DNA from: Marinisporobacter sp.
GTDB lineage: Bacteria > Bacillota > Clostridia > Peptostreptococcales > Thermotaleaceae
Length of the DNA stretch: 64,000 bases
Direction of reading: 5' to 3'
Assembly (NCBI GenBank): GCA_025210525.1
Contig: JAOARP010000017.1
Coordinates: 62,001 to 126,000, forward strand
The notes beneath the pieces were generated by a model. That model was not told the origin of the DNA and did not search any database. It saw only the letters and a program-made list of their open reading frames with translations. Below, one piece after another: positions 17,447 through 26,269 of this stretch (positions are counted from its first letter, which is position 1; each line of letters opens with the position of its first letter). Position numbers and translations under genes: made by a program.

Positions 17447-19839
17447 GCGTTTTCCTCCTTTTTATTTAAAATCGTTATAAATATTTCCACTAATTTTGGA
17501 TCAAATTGAATATTTGAATAGTCTTTTAATTCTTGAACAGCTTCTTTTTGAGATAGCTTTTTTCTATAGGGACGGTCATTTGTCATAGCATCATAAGCAT
17601 CTACGATAGATAACATTCTACAGGGGAGTGGAATCTCTGTGCCCATAAGCCTTAGGGGATATCCTTCTCCATTCCACCATTCATGATGCTTTAAAACCCA
17701 ATCAGATATAGGAACAAGGTCTGGTGAAGACTGAGTAATTCTATATCCTATTTCTGAATGGCGTTGCATTTCTTTTTTTTCAAGATCATTGAGGGGACCT
17801 TTTTTAAATAAAATATGATCTGGAATACCTACCTTTCCAATATCATGAAACTGTCCAAGCAAACGCAAATCAGCTATTTCAGGATCGGAAAAATTTAATG
17901 CTTTTGCCATACAAGTTATTAAATCTTGTAATCGTTCTCCATGACCCTCTGTAATAAAATCTCTTGCTTCTAATGCTTTCATAAGTGTCCGTATAGAAGT
18001 ATTTCTCTTACTTTGTTTGTGATGAAGCTTTTCACGGTACATATTGTGGTCTGCTTCATTAATTGCTTTTTTTAATGTTTTTTCCTTATTGTCTTTTATA
18101 GAGAAACCAATGGAGGCATTTAAAATTATTTTAAACTGCATTTTGTTATGTTCTTCAATTTTTTGCTTAATTGCATCATAAATTTTCTTGGTCATTTTAT
18201 AATTTTTATTGGGAAGAAGAATGATAAACTCATCTCCACCAATCCTAGCTATTATATCTTCAAACGGAACAGTGTCCTTTAAAATATTTGCCAATGTTTT
18301 TAATAAAGTATCTCCTGTTTCGTGACCAAATGTATCATTTACTAATTTTAATCCATCTACATCACAACTAATGACTCCTATTGGATGAATTTCACTTTTT
18401 TCAAATTTATCGATCATTTCTATTAAATATGCCCTGTTGTAAAGACTTGTTAGTGCATCATGATAACTCAGATTTCTCAAATTTTTTTCCATTTCTTTTT
18501 GCTTAGAAATATCTAAAAAAGAAATGATATTTTTGTTTGTACTAGGAATCTTTGAGATATGTAGAATTGCATTTTTTATAGAATGGTTGTTACATATAAT
18601 TTTTGTTTCGTAGTTTTTAATGGTTTTATAACCATGTTCTTTAAAATAGGTATAGATATTTTTGTCAATGTCTTTTTCCTCAAAAAATTCGGTTAAGTAT
18701 TTTTTGTGCTCAATCTCATTTTTTCTATAATGAGAGAAATTTTCAAATTCCTCATTTACTAATATAATTTTATTATGGTTATTTACAATAATAGTAGGGA
18801 CACCAATGTTTTCAAATATTGAGCGATAGCGATTTTCTGATTCTTTTAGAGCGATTTCATTTTCTTTTCTTTCAATAGCACTTCCAATAATTTCGCTAAA
18901 TATTTGTAGTAATTCTAACTTTTGAATTGTCCATTTGTGGTTTTCCTTGGCATCATCCATACCTATAAATCCATATAATTCATCTTTAACATACATAGGA
19001 ATACAAATTAGAGATTTTATATCTTGAGATTCTAATATCTTTTGTTCATTGGCAGCTTCCTTGGGCATATTGGAGGCGTCTTCTATATAGATAATTTCAT
19101 CTTTATATATTTTTTTCATCCACCAAGGGAATTGGTTTAGTTTTAAATCTTTAAGATTATGAATTTGTTGTTGGGTAGGTTCTTTACACCACTCATAGAT
19201 ATTATCCATAGTTTCATGATCTTTATTGATGCGGAAAATATAAGTTCTACTTGCTTCTCCATAAATGCCTATATCTCTTAACGCTAGACTCATAGATTGA
19301 TCGAATTCATCAATATTTATAAATCTTGATGAAACCTTTTTGAGAGTTTCTTCAAATAATAATTTTGCTTTAATTTCTTCTTTTGCTTTTTTTAAATTGG
19401 TTATATCAATAGAGAACTCGAATCTTACATCTCTACCATCAGACCATTTTATAATTTTATCAATAATCAAATAGTTTTTATCTAATACAGGGTTATAATA
19501 TTCCCATTCATAAGGCTTCGTTTTATTTTGTAAAATAATATGGTTTGTACAAAATTCACAAGGTTGGGTTCGTTCTTGTAATGCTTCATAGCATTTATTT
19601 CCGATTAAATCTTTATTCAGAATTTTCCTTGCTGTTTTATTAACATATAAAATCTCATGTGTATCTACATCGCTCACATAGACAATTTGATTGATATCTC
19701 CTAAAAAAATATCTATCATTTCAGACACACTTAAATCTTTAAAATGATTTGCAAGTTCTTTTGTAGTAGGGCATATACATTTTTCTATTAATTGATTAAT
19801 TGATTTATGGGCTTCATATGTAGTTTCTTTTGATTTCAA
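17443..19839 (-). CDS. PAS-GAF-PAS-GGDEF-HD-GYP cyclic-di-GMP turnover protein
   Basis: 798 residues if translation starts at the TTG at 19839, which has GGGGG nine bases upstream; an in-frame TTG at 19872 has no good ribosome binding site. In order: a PAS domain with a PCEFC cysteine pair, a GAF domain (~165-320), a second PAS (~330-440), a GGDEF domain with intact [12 protein letters not shown], and an HD-GYP domain with [11 protein letters not shown] and [16 protein letters not shown] makes and HD-GYP degrades c-di-GMP; which dominates cannot be told. No membrane segment is seen, so it is a soluble sensor. It is cotranscribed with a chemoreceptor. Confidence 0.92.
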   Translation of the reverse strand: MKSKETTYEAHKSINQLIEKCICPTTKELANHFKDLSVSEMIDIFLGDINQIVYVSDVDTHEILYVNKTARKILNKDLIGNKCYEALQERTQPCEFCTNHIILQNKTKPYEWEYYNPVLDKNYLIIDKIIKWSDGRDVRFEFSIDITNLKKAKEEIKAKLLFEETLKKVSSRFINIDEFDQSMSLALRDIGIYGEASRTYIFRINKDHETMDNIYEWCKEPTQQQIHNLKDLKLNQFPWWMKKIYKDEIIYIEDASNMPKEAANEQKILESQDIKSLICIPMYVKDELYGFIGMDDAKENHKWTIQKLELLQIFSEIIGSAIERKENEIALKESENRYRSIFENIGVPTIIVNNHNKIILVNEEFENFSHYRKNEIEHKKYLTEFFEEKDIDKNIYTYFKEHGYKTIKNYETKIICNNHSIKNAILHISKIPSTNKNIISFLDISKQKEMEKNLRNLSYHDALTSLYNRAYLIEMIDKFEKSEIHPIGVISCDVDGLKLVNDTFGHETGDTLLKTLANILKDTVPFEDIIARIGGDEFIILLPNKNYKMTKKIYDAIKQKIEEHNKMQFKIILNASIGFSIKDNKEKTLKKAINEADHNMYREKLHHKQSKRNTSIRTLMKALEARDFITEGHGERLQDLITCMAKALNFSDPEIADLRLLGQFHDIGKVGIPDHILFKKGPLNDLEKKEMQRHSEIGYRITQSSPDLVPISDWVLKHHEWWNGEGYPLRLMGTEIPLPCRMLSIVDAYDAMTNDRPYRKKLSQKEAVQELKDYSNIQFDPKLVEIFITILNKKEENA

Positions 19840-19899
19840 TAGAAAGTTCCCCCTGCCTATGGATATTTTCAATATGTTGGATGCATTGTTTTAAAAATA

Positions 19900-20262
19900 T
19901 CATTCAGATAACCATTTTTCTGAAAAATTAAGAGGGTTTATAATAGGGAATATTTCTTCCCTCTGAAGAATAAATCCTATAATACCATCATCTGTAGTAT
20001 CCTTGGGGAAAAATGAAATATCTTGTTCGTCTACATCATCTAAATAATGCAGATCATTAATGGCTAAGCATTCAATTTGGTTACAACCTTCAAAATACAT
20101 ATGATGTGTTGCAGAGGAATAGGAAGAATTTAAAGGTTCAATGTTGTTGATATGGACATCATCATGGAGCATATCACTTTTTAAATCTGCTAACAATAAC
20201 AAATCATATTCATTAAGGGCCACACGATAATTATTTACTTTAAAGTGGATAAAATTGTGCAT
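19900..20262 (-). CDS. Small CheW-like protein
   Basis: 120 residues. The opening FKVNNYRVALNEYDLLLLADL and the closing DGIIGFILQREEIFPIINPLNF resemble the first and last strands of the CheW adaptor fold, but the match is weak and the middle is short. No signal peptide or membrane segment. First gene of a three-gene unit with the c-di-GMP protein and the chemoreceptor, with AGGAGG before its ATG. A role as a divergent chemotaxis adaptor fits the context. I am not certain of the family. Confidence 0.45.
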   Translation of the reverse strand: MHNFIHFKVNNYRVALNEYDLLLLADLKSDMLHDDVHINNIEPLNSSYSSATHHMYFEGCNQIECLAINDLHYLDDVDEQDISFFPKDTTDDGIIGFILQREEIFPIINPLNFSEKWLSE

Positions 20263-20370
20263 GTCTGAACCTCCTGAAATATAGTAATAATTAGTTTTTT
20301 ATATGATATGCAAGATATAAGCCAAAAAAGATAAGGAGATGTATACTGAAGCATTATAGAAAAATACAAT

Positions 20371-20407
20371 AAAAAAACCTACCTAGTGACGAAAACACGA
20401 GATAGGT
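20371..20407 (-). terminator. Terminator after the NtrC-type regulator gene
   Basis: On the minus strand ACCTATCTCGTG pairs imperfectly with CACTAGGTAGGT and is followed by seven T. Confidence 0.6.
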
Positions 20408-20449
20408 GAAACTGTAAAAATTACAATTTTAGACGAATGAATGCAAATT

Positions 20450-21781
20450 TTACAATTTTATGGCATATTTTTTGATTTTATTATACAAGGTTTTTTCGCT
20501 GATGCCTAAGATTTGTATAGCATCTTTTTTATTACCATTTACTTTTTTTAATATATTTATAATATGTTCTCTTTCAAGATCTTCTATAGTAAGGGGGGGA
20601 TTATATTCTTTTTTATATGAATTTGTATCATATATTATTGAATGAAAACAAGCAGGTAAATCTTCTATAGTAAGCTCTTCTTTGTTAGCAAATGAAAGCA
20701 TACCTTCAACAATATTTTTTAATTGACGGATATTTCCTGGCCAATGGTATGTATGAAAAGCTGCTAGTACTTCAGAAGAAACTTTTTTTACAGGAGTAAT
20801 ATAATCTTGTTTGAAATTGAGGATGAAGTGTGAGACTAATAAGTTAATATCCTCTTTCCTAGACCGTAAAGGAGGAAGAGATATGTTAAAGGTGTTGATT
20901 CTATAAAACAAATCCATACGAAATCGATTTTGTTGAATTTCTTTCCTTATATCTCTATTGGTTGCACAGATTAGTCTAAAATCTGAAGAAATTTCTTTAT
21001 TGCTACCTAACCTTTCGAAAAGTTTATATTCTATTACTCTTAATAATTTTGTTTGTAGATGAATGTCCATTTCACATATTTCATCTAAGAATAAAGTTCC
21101 TTGGTTTGCTTCTTCGAATTTTCCCTTTTTTGCAGAAACAGCACCTGTAAAGGCACCTTTTTCATATCCAAAAAGTTCACTCTCTAAGAGCTCAGAAGGG
21201 ATAGCAGCACAATTAATTTTAATTAGACGGTGATGCTTTCGAACAGAATGATAATGAATAAAGTCTACTAACAACTCTTTTCCTGTACCACTTTCTCCTG
21301 AAATCAAAACTGGAGCATGACTATTAGATAATTTTAATGCTTGATCAATACAATTTTTTATTTTTATATTGTTACCAATGATTTTTTCCGTAGTACTGAT
21401 GGGGGTGTGACTATGGGAATGATCTTCTGATAAAATATTTGCAATGATTTTTCGAATATCTTTCAATTTAAAGGGCTTGGCTATGAAATCTATAGCACCA
21501 TTTTCAAGAAAATAGTTAGATTTTTGTTTTTCTGCATAAGCAGTAATGATGATAACCTTTGAACTTGGACATATTTTTTTTATAGATTTTAATGCCTCTA
21601 CCCCATCTATATGAGGCATTTGAACATCTAATAGAATCAGGTCAGGGAAATCTTTTCTTATGGCTTCAATAGCTGAGGACGCATCATAAAAAGCCCTTGC
21701 ATCAAAATGGTCTTTTATTAAAATACGTTCTAGCAAGTCTGATATTTCTTTATGATCATCAATAATAAATATTTTTTTCAT
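20450..21781 (-). CDS. NtrC-family sigma-54-dependent response regulator
   Basis: 443 residues. The receiver domain carries the phospho-acceptor D52 in LILLDVQMP. The AAA+ domain has Walker A GESGTGKE, the sigma-54 contact loop GAFTGA and Walker B TLFLDEI. A Fis-type helix-turn-helix is at the C-terminus (GISEKTLYNKIKKY). It activates RNA polymerase carrying sigma-54. Its start lies inside the 3' end of the sensor kinase gene (23-base overlap), with GGAGG before the ATG, so the two form a two-component pair. No -24/-12 promoter is visible next to this pair; its targets lie elsewhere. Confidence 0.93.
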   Translation of the reverse strand: MKKIFIIDDHKEISDLLERILIKDHFDARAFYDASSAIEAIRKDFPDLILLDVQMPHIDGVEALKSIKKICPSSKVIIITAYAEKQKSNYFLENGAIDFIAKPFKLKDIRKIIANILSEDHSHSHTPISTTEKIIGNNIKIKNCIDQALKLSNSHAPVLISGESGTGKELLVDFIHYHSVRKHHRLIKINCAAIPSELLESELFGYEKGAFTGAVSAKKGKFEEANQGTLFLDEICEMDIHLQTKLLRVIEYKLFERLGSNKEISSDFRLICATNRDIRKEIQQNRFRMDLFYRINTFNISLPPLRSRKEDINLLVSHFILNFKQDYITPVKKVSSEVLAAFHTYHWPGNIRQLKNIVEGMLSFANKEELTIEDLPACFHSIIYDTNSYKKEYNPPLTIEDLEREHIINILKKVNGNKKDAIQILGISEKTLYNKIKKYAIKL

Positions 21782-24011
21782 GGATATCCTCCTTACGTAA
21801 ATAATTAAAAGGGATTGTTATTTTAAAGCAAGAACCTTTATCTACATTTGAGATGACAGATATATCTCCTCCAAATGCATTGATAATTTTTTTTGCAATA
21901 CTAAGCCCTAGGCCAACTCCCTTATATTTTTTCTTAGAGGAATCATCTATTTGATAAAAGGGATTAAAAATGTCATTTATTTTATCTGAAGGGATTCCAA
22001 TACCACAATCATTAATTTGAATGTCTATATGGGATTTTTCTTCTTTAAGAATAATACGAATAGTACCTTCGTGGGAAAATTTTATAGCATTATCTAAAAG
22101 GTTATCAATAACTTGTCTAAGCCGCAAAGGATCTACCATAATAAAAATATCCTTATTTGGAATAGTTGTATGTATATTAAGGGGTATATTATTTAAAAGT
22201 AATTCTCTATCTTTTGTTATTGTTTTGATAAAATTAGTAATATTAATATTTTCATAATTAAATTTGATAGTCATGGTATCTAATAGCGAAAGATCTAAAA
22301 GATCATTAAGTAAATATTGGAGTCGTTCAGCATTATTATAAGCAGTTTGAAGAAATTCTTTTTGTACAGCATTTAAAGGACCATCATCTTCTTCTAGTAA
22401 ATATTCTATATAAGTCATAGTAATGTTAAGAGGTGTTTTTAATTCGTGACTTATATTGGCAATAAACTTATTTTTTGAAGCATTAGCAATATTTAATTGC
22501 TCATTTTTTTTATATAGTTTTTCTAATGTTGATAGGTGTTGCTTAGATACCAATTTAAGCTTTCGATTGTTTTCTTTTAATTTTTCTCGTTCTATAGAAA
22601 GCTCTTCAATAAATTGCTTTTTTATTTTTTCAGCTCCTTTAAGATGGGTAATATCTTTGCAAAACACTGTGATTTTTTCTGTATTTTTATGGTCATCAAG
22701 GATAGGATAAAGGGAAATATCTAAAGTTTTATCAAGAATCTCTTCTTCAAAGTGAATGCTTTTTTTAGATTTAATTACGTCAAGTCCCTTTGTTTTAAGG
22801 GATTGAAGCTTAGTAGAAGGTAAAAAGTCGTAAATACATGTACCGATTAAATCTTTAGTTTTTAATCCTAATTCTTGTACACATGATTCATTTAGAGCAA
22901 TAATTGTACCTTTTGTATCTAATAACAATAAAATTTCTGTAATAGAATTTAAAAAAGCTTCTGTAATTTTTTTTTCTTTATGAAGATTTTTTTCTACTTT
23001 TTTGATATGGGAAATATCTTGAAAGACAGTGATGGCATTAATCATTTGACCGTAGTTATCATATACTGGAGTACTTGCATTTAAAATAAATTTTTCTGTA
23101 CTATCTGAATAACGTAATAAGACTTCTAAGTCTGTTATAAACTCTCCCTTCTGAAGAGATCGAAATAAAGGTATTTCTGAGAAAGGTAAAATACGACCGT
23201 TCATTTCATAAAGGATATAGTCCCCTTCTGGCACATAAGGTTCATTAATCTTTATATCATTTATAATTGTTTTAGCTGCTGCATTAGCTAAAATAATATG
23301 GCTATTTGCATCTGCTACTACTATACCAGCGGGCATAGCATCGATGAGTGTATGCAATGTATTGTTTGTATGCTGAAGCTTTGCTACTAAGGATTCAATT
23401 CTTTGTTGTTTTTTTTGTATATCTTCTATAAAAAGCGTTTTTTTTGTATAGTCGTTTATAAGCAATATACCACAGTATATTGCTAATAAAGAGAAAGTGG
23501 TCATGCTAATTACAAGCCTAAACCATAGAATATAAGATAGAGATACGAACAAGAACATTAAGACAGCTCTAACTATAGAATAAATAAAAAAACTGAATAA
23601 GATTCTTTGAATTTTGATATTTCTACTTGCAAATCCTGTTTTTTCAGTATGATGAAAAAGGGAGCCTATAATCATTGGAGACACAATGCCTAAAAAGATC
23701 CCTTTGAAAGCTAGAGGACCGCCCATAGATAAACGGAATAGTATAGGTAAAACACAACAAACCAATCCAAGCTTAGGACCAAATAAATAGGAAATAGTAA
23801 AAATAGGAACACTTCTTAAATCAATAGACATATCGTCATGTGTAAAGGGGCGAGACATGGTTATAGTAGCTAGAATGCTGGCTAAAATGGAATACATAAA
23901 AAATTTTATTTTAGAAGGTGTACCCTTTTTGATAAAAAAGTCATTTATTCTAAGTATGAGATATAAAAAACCAATAATGATTAACATATTATAAAAAAAT
24001 GTATACCACAT
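21759..24011 (-). CDS. Membrane sensor histidine kinase with LytS-type 5TM sensor
   Basis: 750 residues. The first ~190 residues have five to six hydrophobic helices with the 5TMR-LYT signature (DLRSVPIFTISYLFGPKLGL and RLSMGGP). A coiled coil and two PAS domains (~215-340, ~350-460) follow, then HisKA with the phosphorylated histidine in ANISHELKTPLN, and a HATPase domain with DNAIKFS and GVGLGLSIAKK. It should phosphorylate the NtrC-type regulator encoded just downstream. The 5TMR-LYT sensor family is linked to pyruvate or cell-wall-related signals, but the ligand here is unknown. Confidence 0.92.
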   Translation of the reverse strand: MWYTFFYNMLIIIGFLYLILRINDFFIKKGTPSKIKFFMYSILASILATITMSRPFTHDDMSIDLRSVPIFTISYLFGPKLGLVCCVLPILFRLSMGGPLAFKGIFLGIVSPMIIGSLFHHTEKTGFASRNIKIQRILFSFFIYSIVRAVLMFLFVSLSYILWFRLVISMTTFSLLAIYCGILLINDYTKKTLFIEDIQKKQQRIESLVAKLQHTNNTLHTLIDAMPAGIVVADANSHIILANAAAKTIINDIKINEPYVPEGDYILYEMNGRILPFSEIPLFRSLQKGEFITDLEVLLRYSDSTEKFILNASTPVYDNYGQMINAITVFQDISHIKKVEKNLHKEKKITEAFLNSITEILLLLDTKGTIIALNESCVQELGLKTKDLIGTCIYDFLPSTKLQSLKTKGLDVIKSKKSIHFEEEILDKTLDISLYPILDDHKNTEKITVFCKDITHLKGAEKIKKQFIEELSIEREKLKENNRKLKLVSKQHLSTLEKLYKKNEQLNIANASKNKFIANISHELKTPLNITMTYIEYLLEEDDGPLNAVQKEFLQTAYNNAERLQYLLNDLLDLSLLDTMTIKFNYENINITNFIKTITKDRELLLNNIPLNIHTTIPNKDIFIMVDPLRLRQVIDNLLDNAIKFSHEGTIRIILKEEKSHIDIQINDCGIGIPSDKINDIFNPFYQIDDSSKKKYKGVGLGLSIAKKIINAFGGDISVISNVDKGSCFKITIPFNYLRKEDIHEKNIYY

Positions 24012-24083
24012 GATAAGTCTCCTTAATAGAGGGTAGGATTTTTAAGAATATTCGACAAATATCAGCTTTTTCTGATGATATAT

Positions 24084-24112
24084 AGTATAATGGAAAAGCT
24101 ATGTAAATTCAA
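24084..24112 (-). promoter_or_regulatory. Promoter of the LytS-type kinase / NtrC operon
   Basis: On the minus strand TTGAAT (24107-24112) and TATACT (24084-24089) are 17 bases apart. The leader of about 65 bases holds a small ATCAG/CTGAT hairpin before AAGGAG. Confidence 0.65.
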
Positions 24113-24185
24113 ATTTATTCTATAAAAGTAAGTCTTTAGAACATTGTTTTATAGTAAAGAGTGAATATGTATGAAATAGTGTAAA

Positions 24186-24214
24186 AGAAAAGACTCTGAA
24201 TTACCAGAGTCTTT
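24186..24214 (-). terminator. Terminator of the rubrerythrin gene
   Basis: AAAGACTCTG pairs with CAGAGTCTTT around a six-base loop and is followed by TCTTTT on the minus strand. Confidence 0.85.
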
Positions 24215-24234
24215 ACACTTCCTTTGAGTATTTT

Positions 24235-24783
24235 CTATTTTCCAAAGTAACGCTTTAATAATCCTTTAAATGCCATTCCATGTCTAGCTTCATCTTTACA
24301 CATTTCATGAACAGTATCATGAACTGCATCTAGATTTAATTTTTTAGCTAGAGTAGCTAATTCTTTTTTACCAGCACAAGCACCGTGCTCAGCATCTACT
24401 CTCATTTGTAGGTTTTTCTCTGTACTATTAGTAACTACTTCACCTAATAATTCAGCGAATTTTGCGGCATGCTCTGCTTCTTCCCAAGCGATTCTTTTGT
24501 AAGCCTCAGCAACTTCAGGATATCCTTCACGATCAGCTTGACGACTCATTGCTAAATACATTCCTACTTCAGTACATTCTCCCATGAAATTGTTGCGAAG
24601 TCCTTTTAAAACTTCTTCATCTACATCTTTTGCACTTCCTACGAAATGCTCATCTGCCCATGCTAAATCTCCACCTTCTTGAAGAACGAAATTTTCCTTA
24701 GACACTTTACATTGAGGACAGACATCTGGTGCCTCTGTTCCTTCGTGTACATAACCACATACTTTACAAACAAATTTTTTCAT
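24235..24783 (-). CDS. Reverse rubrerythrin (rubredoxin domain N-terminal)
   Basis: 182 residues. The N-terminal rubredoxin-like iron site uses CKVCGY (C6, C9) and CPQC (C22, C25). The ferritin-like four-helix bundle that follows carries the diiron ligands in [28 protein letters not shown] and DEARHG. This order is opposite to classic rubrerythrin and defines the reverse type known from clostridia, which reduces hydrogen peroxide and oxygen with electrons from NADH via rubredoxin reductase. Monocistronic, with AGGAGGA before the ATG. Confidence 0.93.
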   Translation of the reverse strand: MKKFVCKVCGYVHEGTEAPDVCPQCKVSKENFVLQEGGDLAWADEHFVGSAKDVDEEVLKGLRNNFMGECTEVGMYLAMSRQADREGYPEVAEAYKRIAWEEAEHAAKFAELLGEVVTNSTEKNLQMRVDAEHGACAGKKELATLAKKLNLDAVHDTVHEMCKDEARHGMAFKGLLKRYFGK

Positions 24784-25080
24784 ATTTAATTCCTCCTATA
24801 TTTTCGATTTGAATTTTTTATATGATTGGATGATTTTCAAGAGCTCTAGTTTTTTATCATCTTTCTTTCTCACACACTTTATATCTACCCATGAAAAATT
24901 GCTTAAAACATTTTCTATAAAAAATTTTTAAAATTAAATATAAAACCAGCCAATCTATGAAAGATGGAAAGTTATATAAGCTTTAATTTTTCAAGGATAT
25001 GAAGAATATTTATAAATAGATAATTTCTTTCTATTTTAAGACATATAATGTACAAAATGAATAAAAGGAGAGAATCGTCT
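24784..25080. other. Intergenic region between divergent rubrerythrin and propeller-like gene
   Basis: About 300 bases of very AT-rich DNA holding the ribosome binding sites of both neighbours and presumably both promoters. I see no clear PerR-type operator, riboswitch or small gene. Confidence 0.5.
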
Positions 25081-25824
25081 ATGAAAAAATCATTCCAAAT
25101 AAATCGTTTTGTGAGAAGCGCTTTACCTCAAGATGCAAAAATGATCAGACCGGAAAATCCTAAACGAGCTAAAGCCATTCAAATGGAAGATTTAGATGGG
25201 GATGGAAAATATGAAATTATTGTAACTTATGAATTACAAGGTGAAATGTATGCTATGGTTTTAAAAGAAGATGGTGGGAAATGGTATAAACTAACGATAA
25301 AGGGATCTGGATATGGTATAAACTATATGGACTTTGCAGATATAACAGGAAGTGGTAAAAAAGATCTTTTGGTAGGCTGGCAAATTGGGAGCATATGGGG
25401 GGAAATGGATTTATATACTTGGGAGAAAAATACTATGAAAAAAATTGCGAATGGTTTATCCTACAGTAAAGCAGAGATTTTTCAAATTTCAGAAGATGAG
25501 CCTATAGAATTAGGGTTATGGAGCCATATTACAGGAGACGTCTATGATATTCAATTGGTTCATTGGGATGGAAGAAAATTAACACATGTGCGGGATTCTC
25601 GTGAGTATTATACAGAAAGAGTTATTCCATACTATGAAGAAAAGGTAAAAGAAGTGCCACAAGATCCTCATTATTGGTATTATTTTGCAGATGCTCAGAT
25701 CAATGGAGGAATACCTAAAGAGGCTTTAAAATCCATAGTAAAAGGAATGTCATTTAAAAAACCATATCCATCAAGAGGAGAATTTCTAGCTTTGAGGAAA
25801 AAGGCGATAAGAAGTTTAATATAA
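25081..25824 (+). CDS. Uncharacterised FG-GAP/VCBS-like repeat protein
   Basis: 247 residues from the ATG preceded by AAAGGAGAG. An upstream in-frame ATG at 25048 has no ribosome binding site. The segments MEDLDGDGKYEIIVTYEL and FADITGSGKKDLLVGWQI each follow the D-x-D/N-x-D/G-DLLV pattern of calcium-binding beta-propeller (FG-GAP) blades, and the C-terminal ~60 residues are helical. There is no signal peptide, which is unusual for this repeat type, so it may be cytoplasmic. The function is not known. Confidence 0.6.
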   Translation: MKKSFQINRFVRSALPQDAKMIRPENPKRAKAIQMEDLDGDGKYEIIVTYELQGEMYAMVLKEDGGKWYKLTIKGSGYGINYMDFADITGSGKKDLLVGWQIGSIWGEMDLYTWEKNTMKKIANGLSYSKAEIFQISEDEPIELGLWSHITGDVYDIQLVHWDGRKLTHVRDSREYYTERVIPYYEEKVKEVPQDPHYWYYFADAQINGGIPKEALKSIVKGMSFKKPYPSRGEFLALRKKAIRSLI

Positions 25825-25893
25825 AATCGTTACATATTAGATAGAGCAAAAGATATTAAGGCGTTAATACTATGTGAAATAGAAGTATAGAAA

Positions 25894-25942
25894 CAAATAA
25901 AAATAAAGACAGAGATTTTTTCTGTCTTTATTTTTATTTGCA
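25894..25942 (+). terminator. Strong terminator after the propeller-like gene
   Basis: A stem of about 19 bases, starting at CAAATAAAAATAAAGACAGA and mirrored after a short loop, ending in a T-rich tract. The perfect symmetry makes it usable from either strand. Confidence 0.85.
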
Positions 25943-26050
25943 CACTGAATAGAGACATAATCTATAAGGCGAAAATATATTTGCTGCTGATAAGAAAATA
26001 TGGCAATGAGGAAAATGTGGATTTTGAAAACTATATAAAAGTATAAGATA

Positions 26051-26120
26051 TGTCACTATTTGTAATATTAATAAAAAATAAGAGTGTCACATTTTGTTAG
26101 GTGTGTCACGAAATGTGATA
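26051..26120. promoter_or_regulatory. Three TGTCAC-N5-GTNANA operator sites (putative activator UAS)
   Basis: The sites are 26051-26067 (TGTCAC, GTAATA), 26085-26101 (TGTCAC, GTTAGG) and 26104-26120 (TGTCAC, GTGATA). The third is nearly a perfect dyad. They lie 110-190 bases upstream of the sigma-54 promoter, the normal distance of an enhancer for an activator that reaches the promoter by DNA looping. The natural candidate is the regulator encoded downstream. Confidence 0.6.
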
Positions 26121-26225
26121 ATATATAAAATATAAAGAAAAAAATGAAAATTCAAAAGGCTGCACAGGTAGGTATAAGAATGGATACATTCATAGGTAAA
26201 AAAAGGAAAACAGCAAATGACAACC

Positions 26226-26243
26226 TTTGGCATGGACATTGCA
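26226..26243 (+). promoter_or_regulatory. Sigma-54 (-24/-12) promoter of the PTS operon
   Basis: The sequence TTGGCATGGACATTGCA has GG at 26229-26230 and GC at 26241-26242, exactly ten bases apart as sigma-54 requires, and matches the YTGGCACG-N4-TTGC consensus closely. Transcription would begin near 26253, giving a short leader with AGGTGG before the regulator's ATG. Confidence 0.85.
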
Positions 26244-26269
26244 AAATAATATAAGCATAGGTGGGGAAG

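Noticed and set aside
20450-24011. Sigma-54 promoter next to the NtrC-type regulator pair
   Set aside because: No GG-N10-GC element with TGGC/TTGC context was found near these genes; the only convincing one in the window belongs to the PTS operon.
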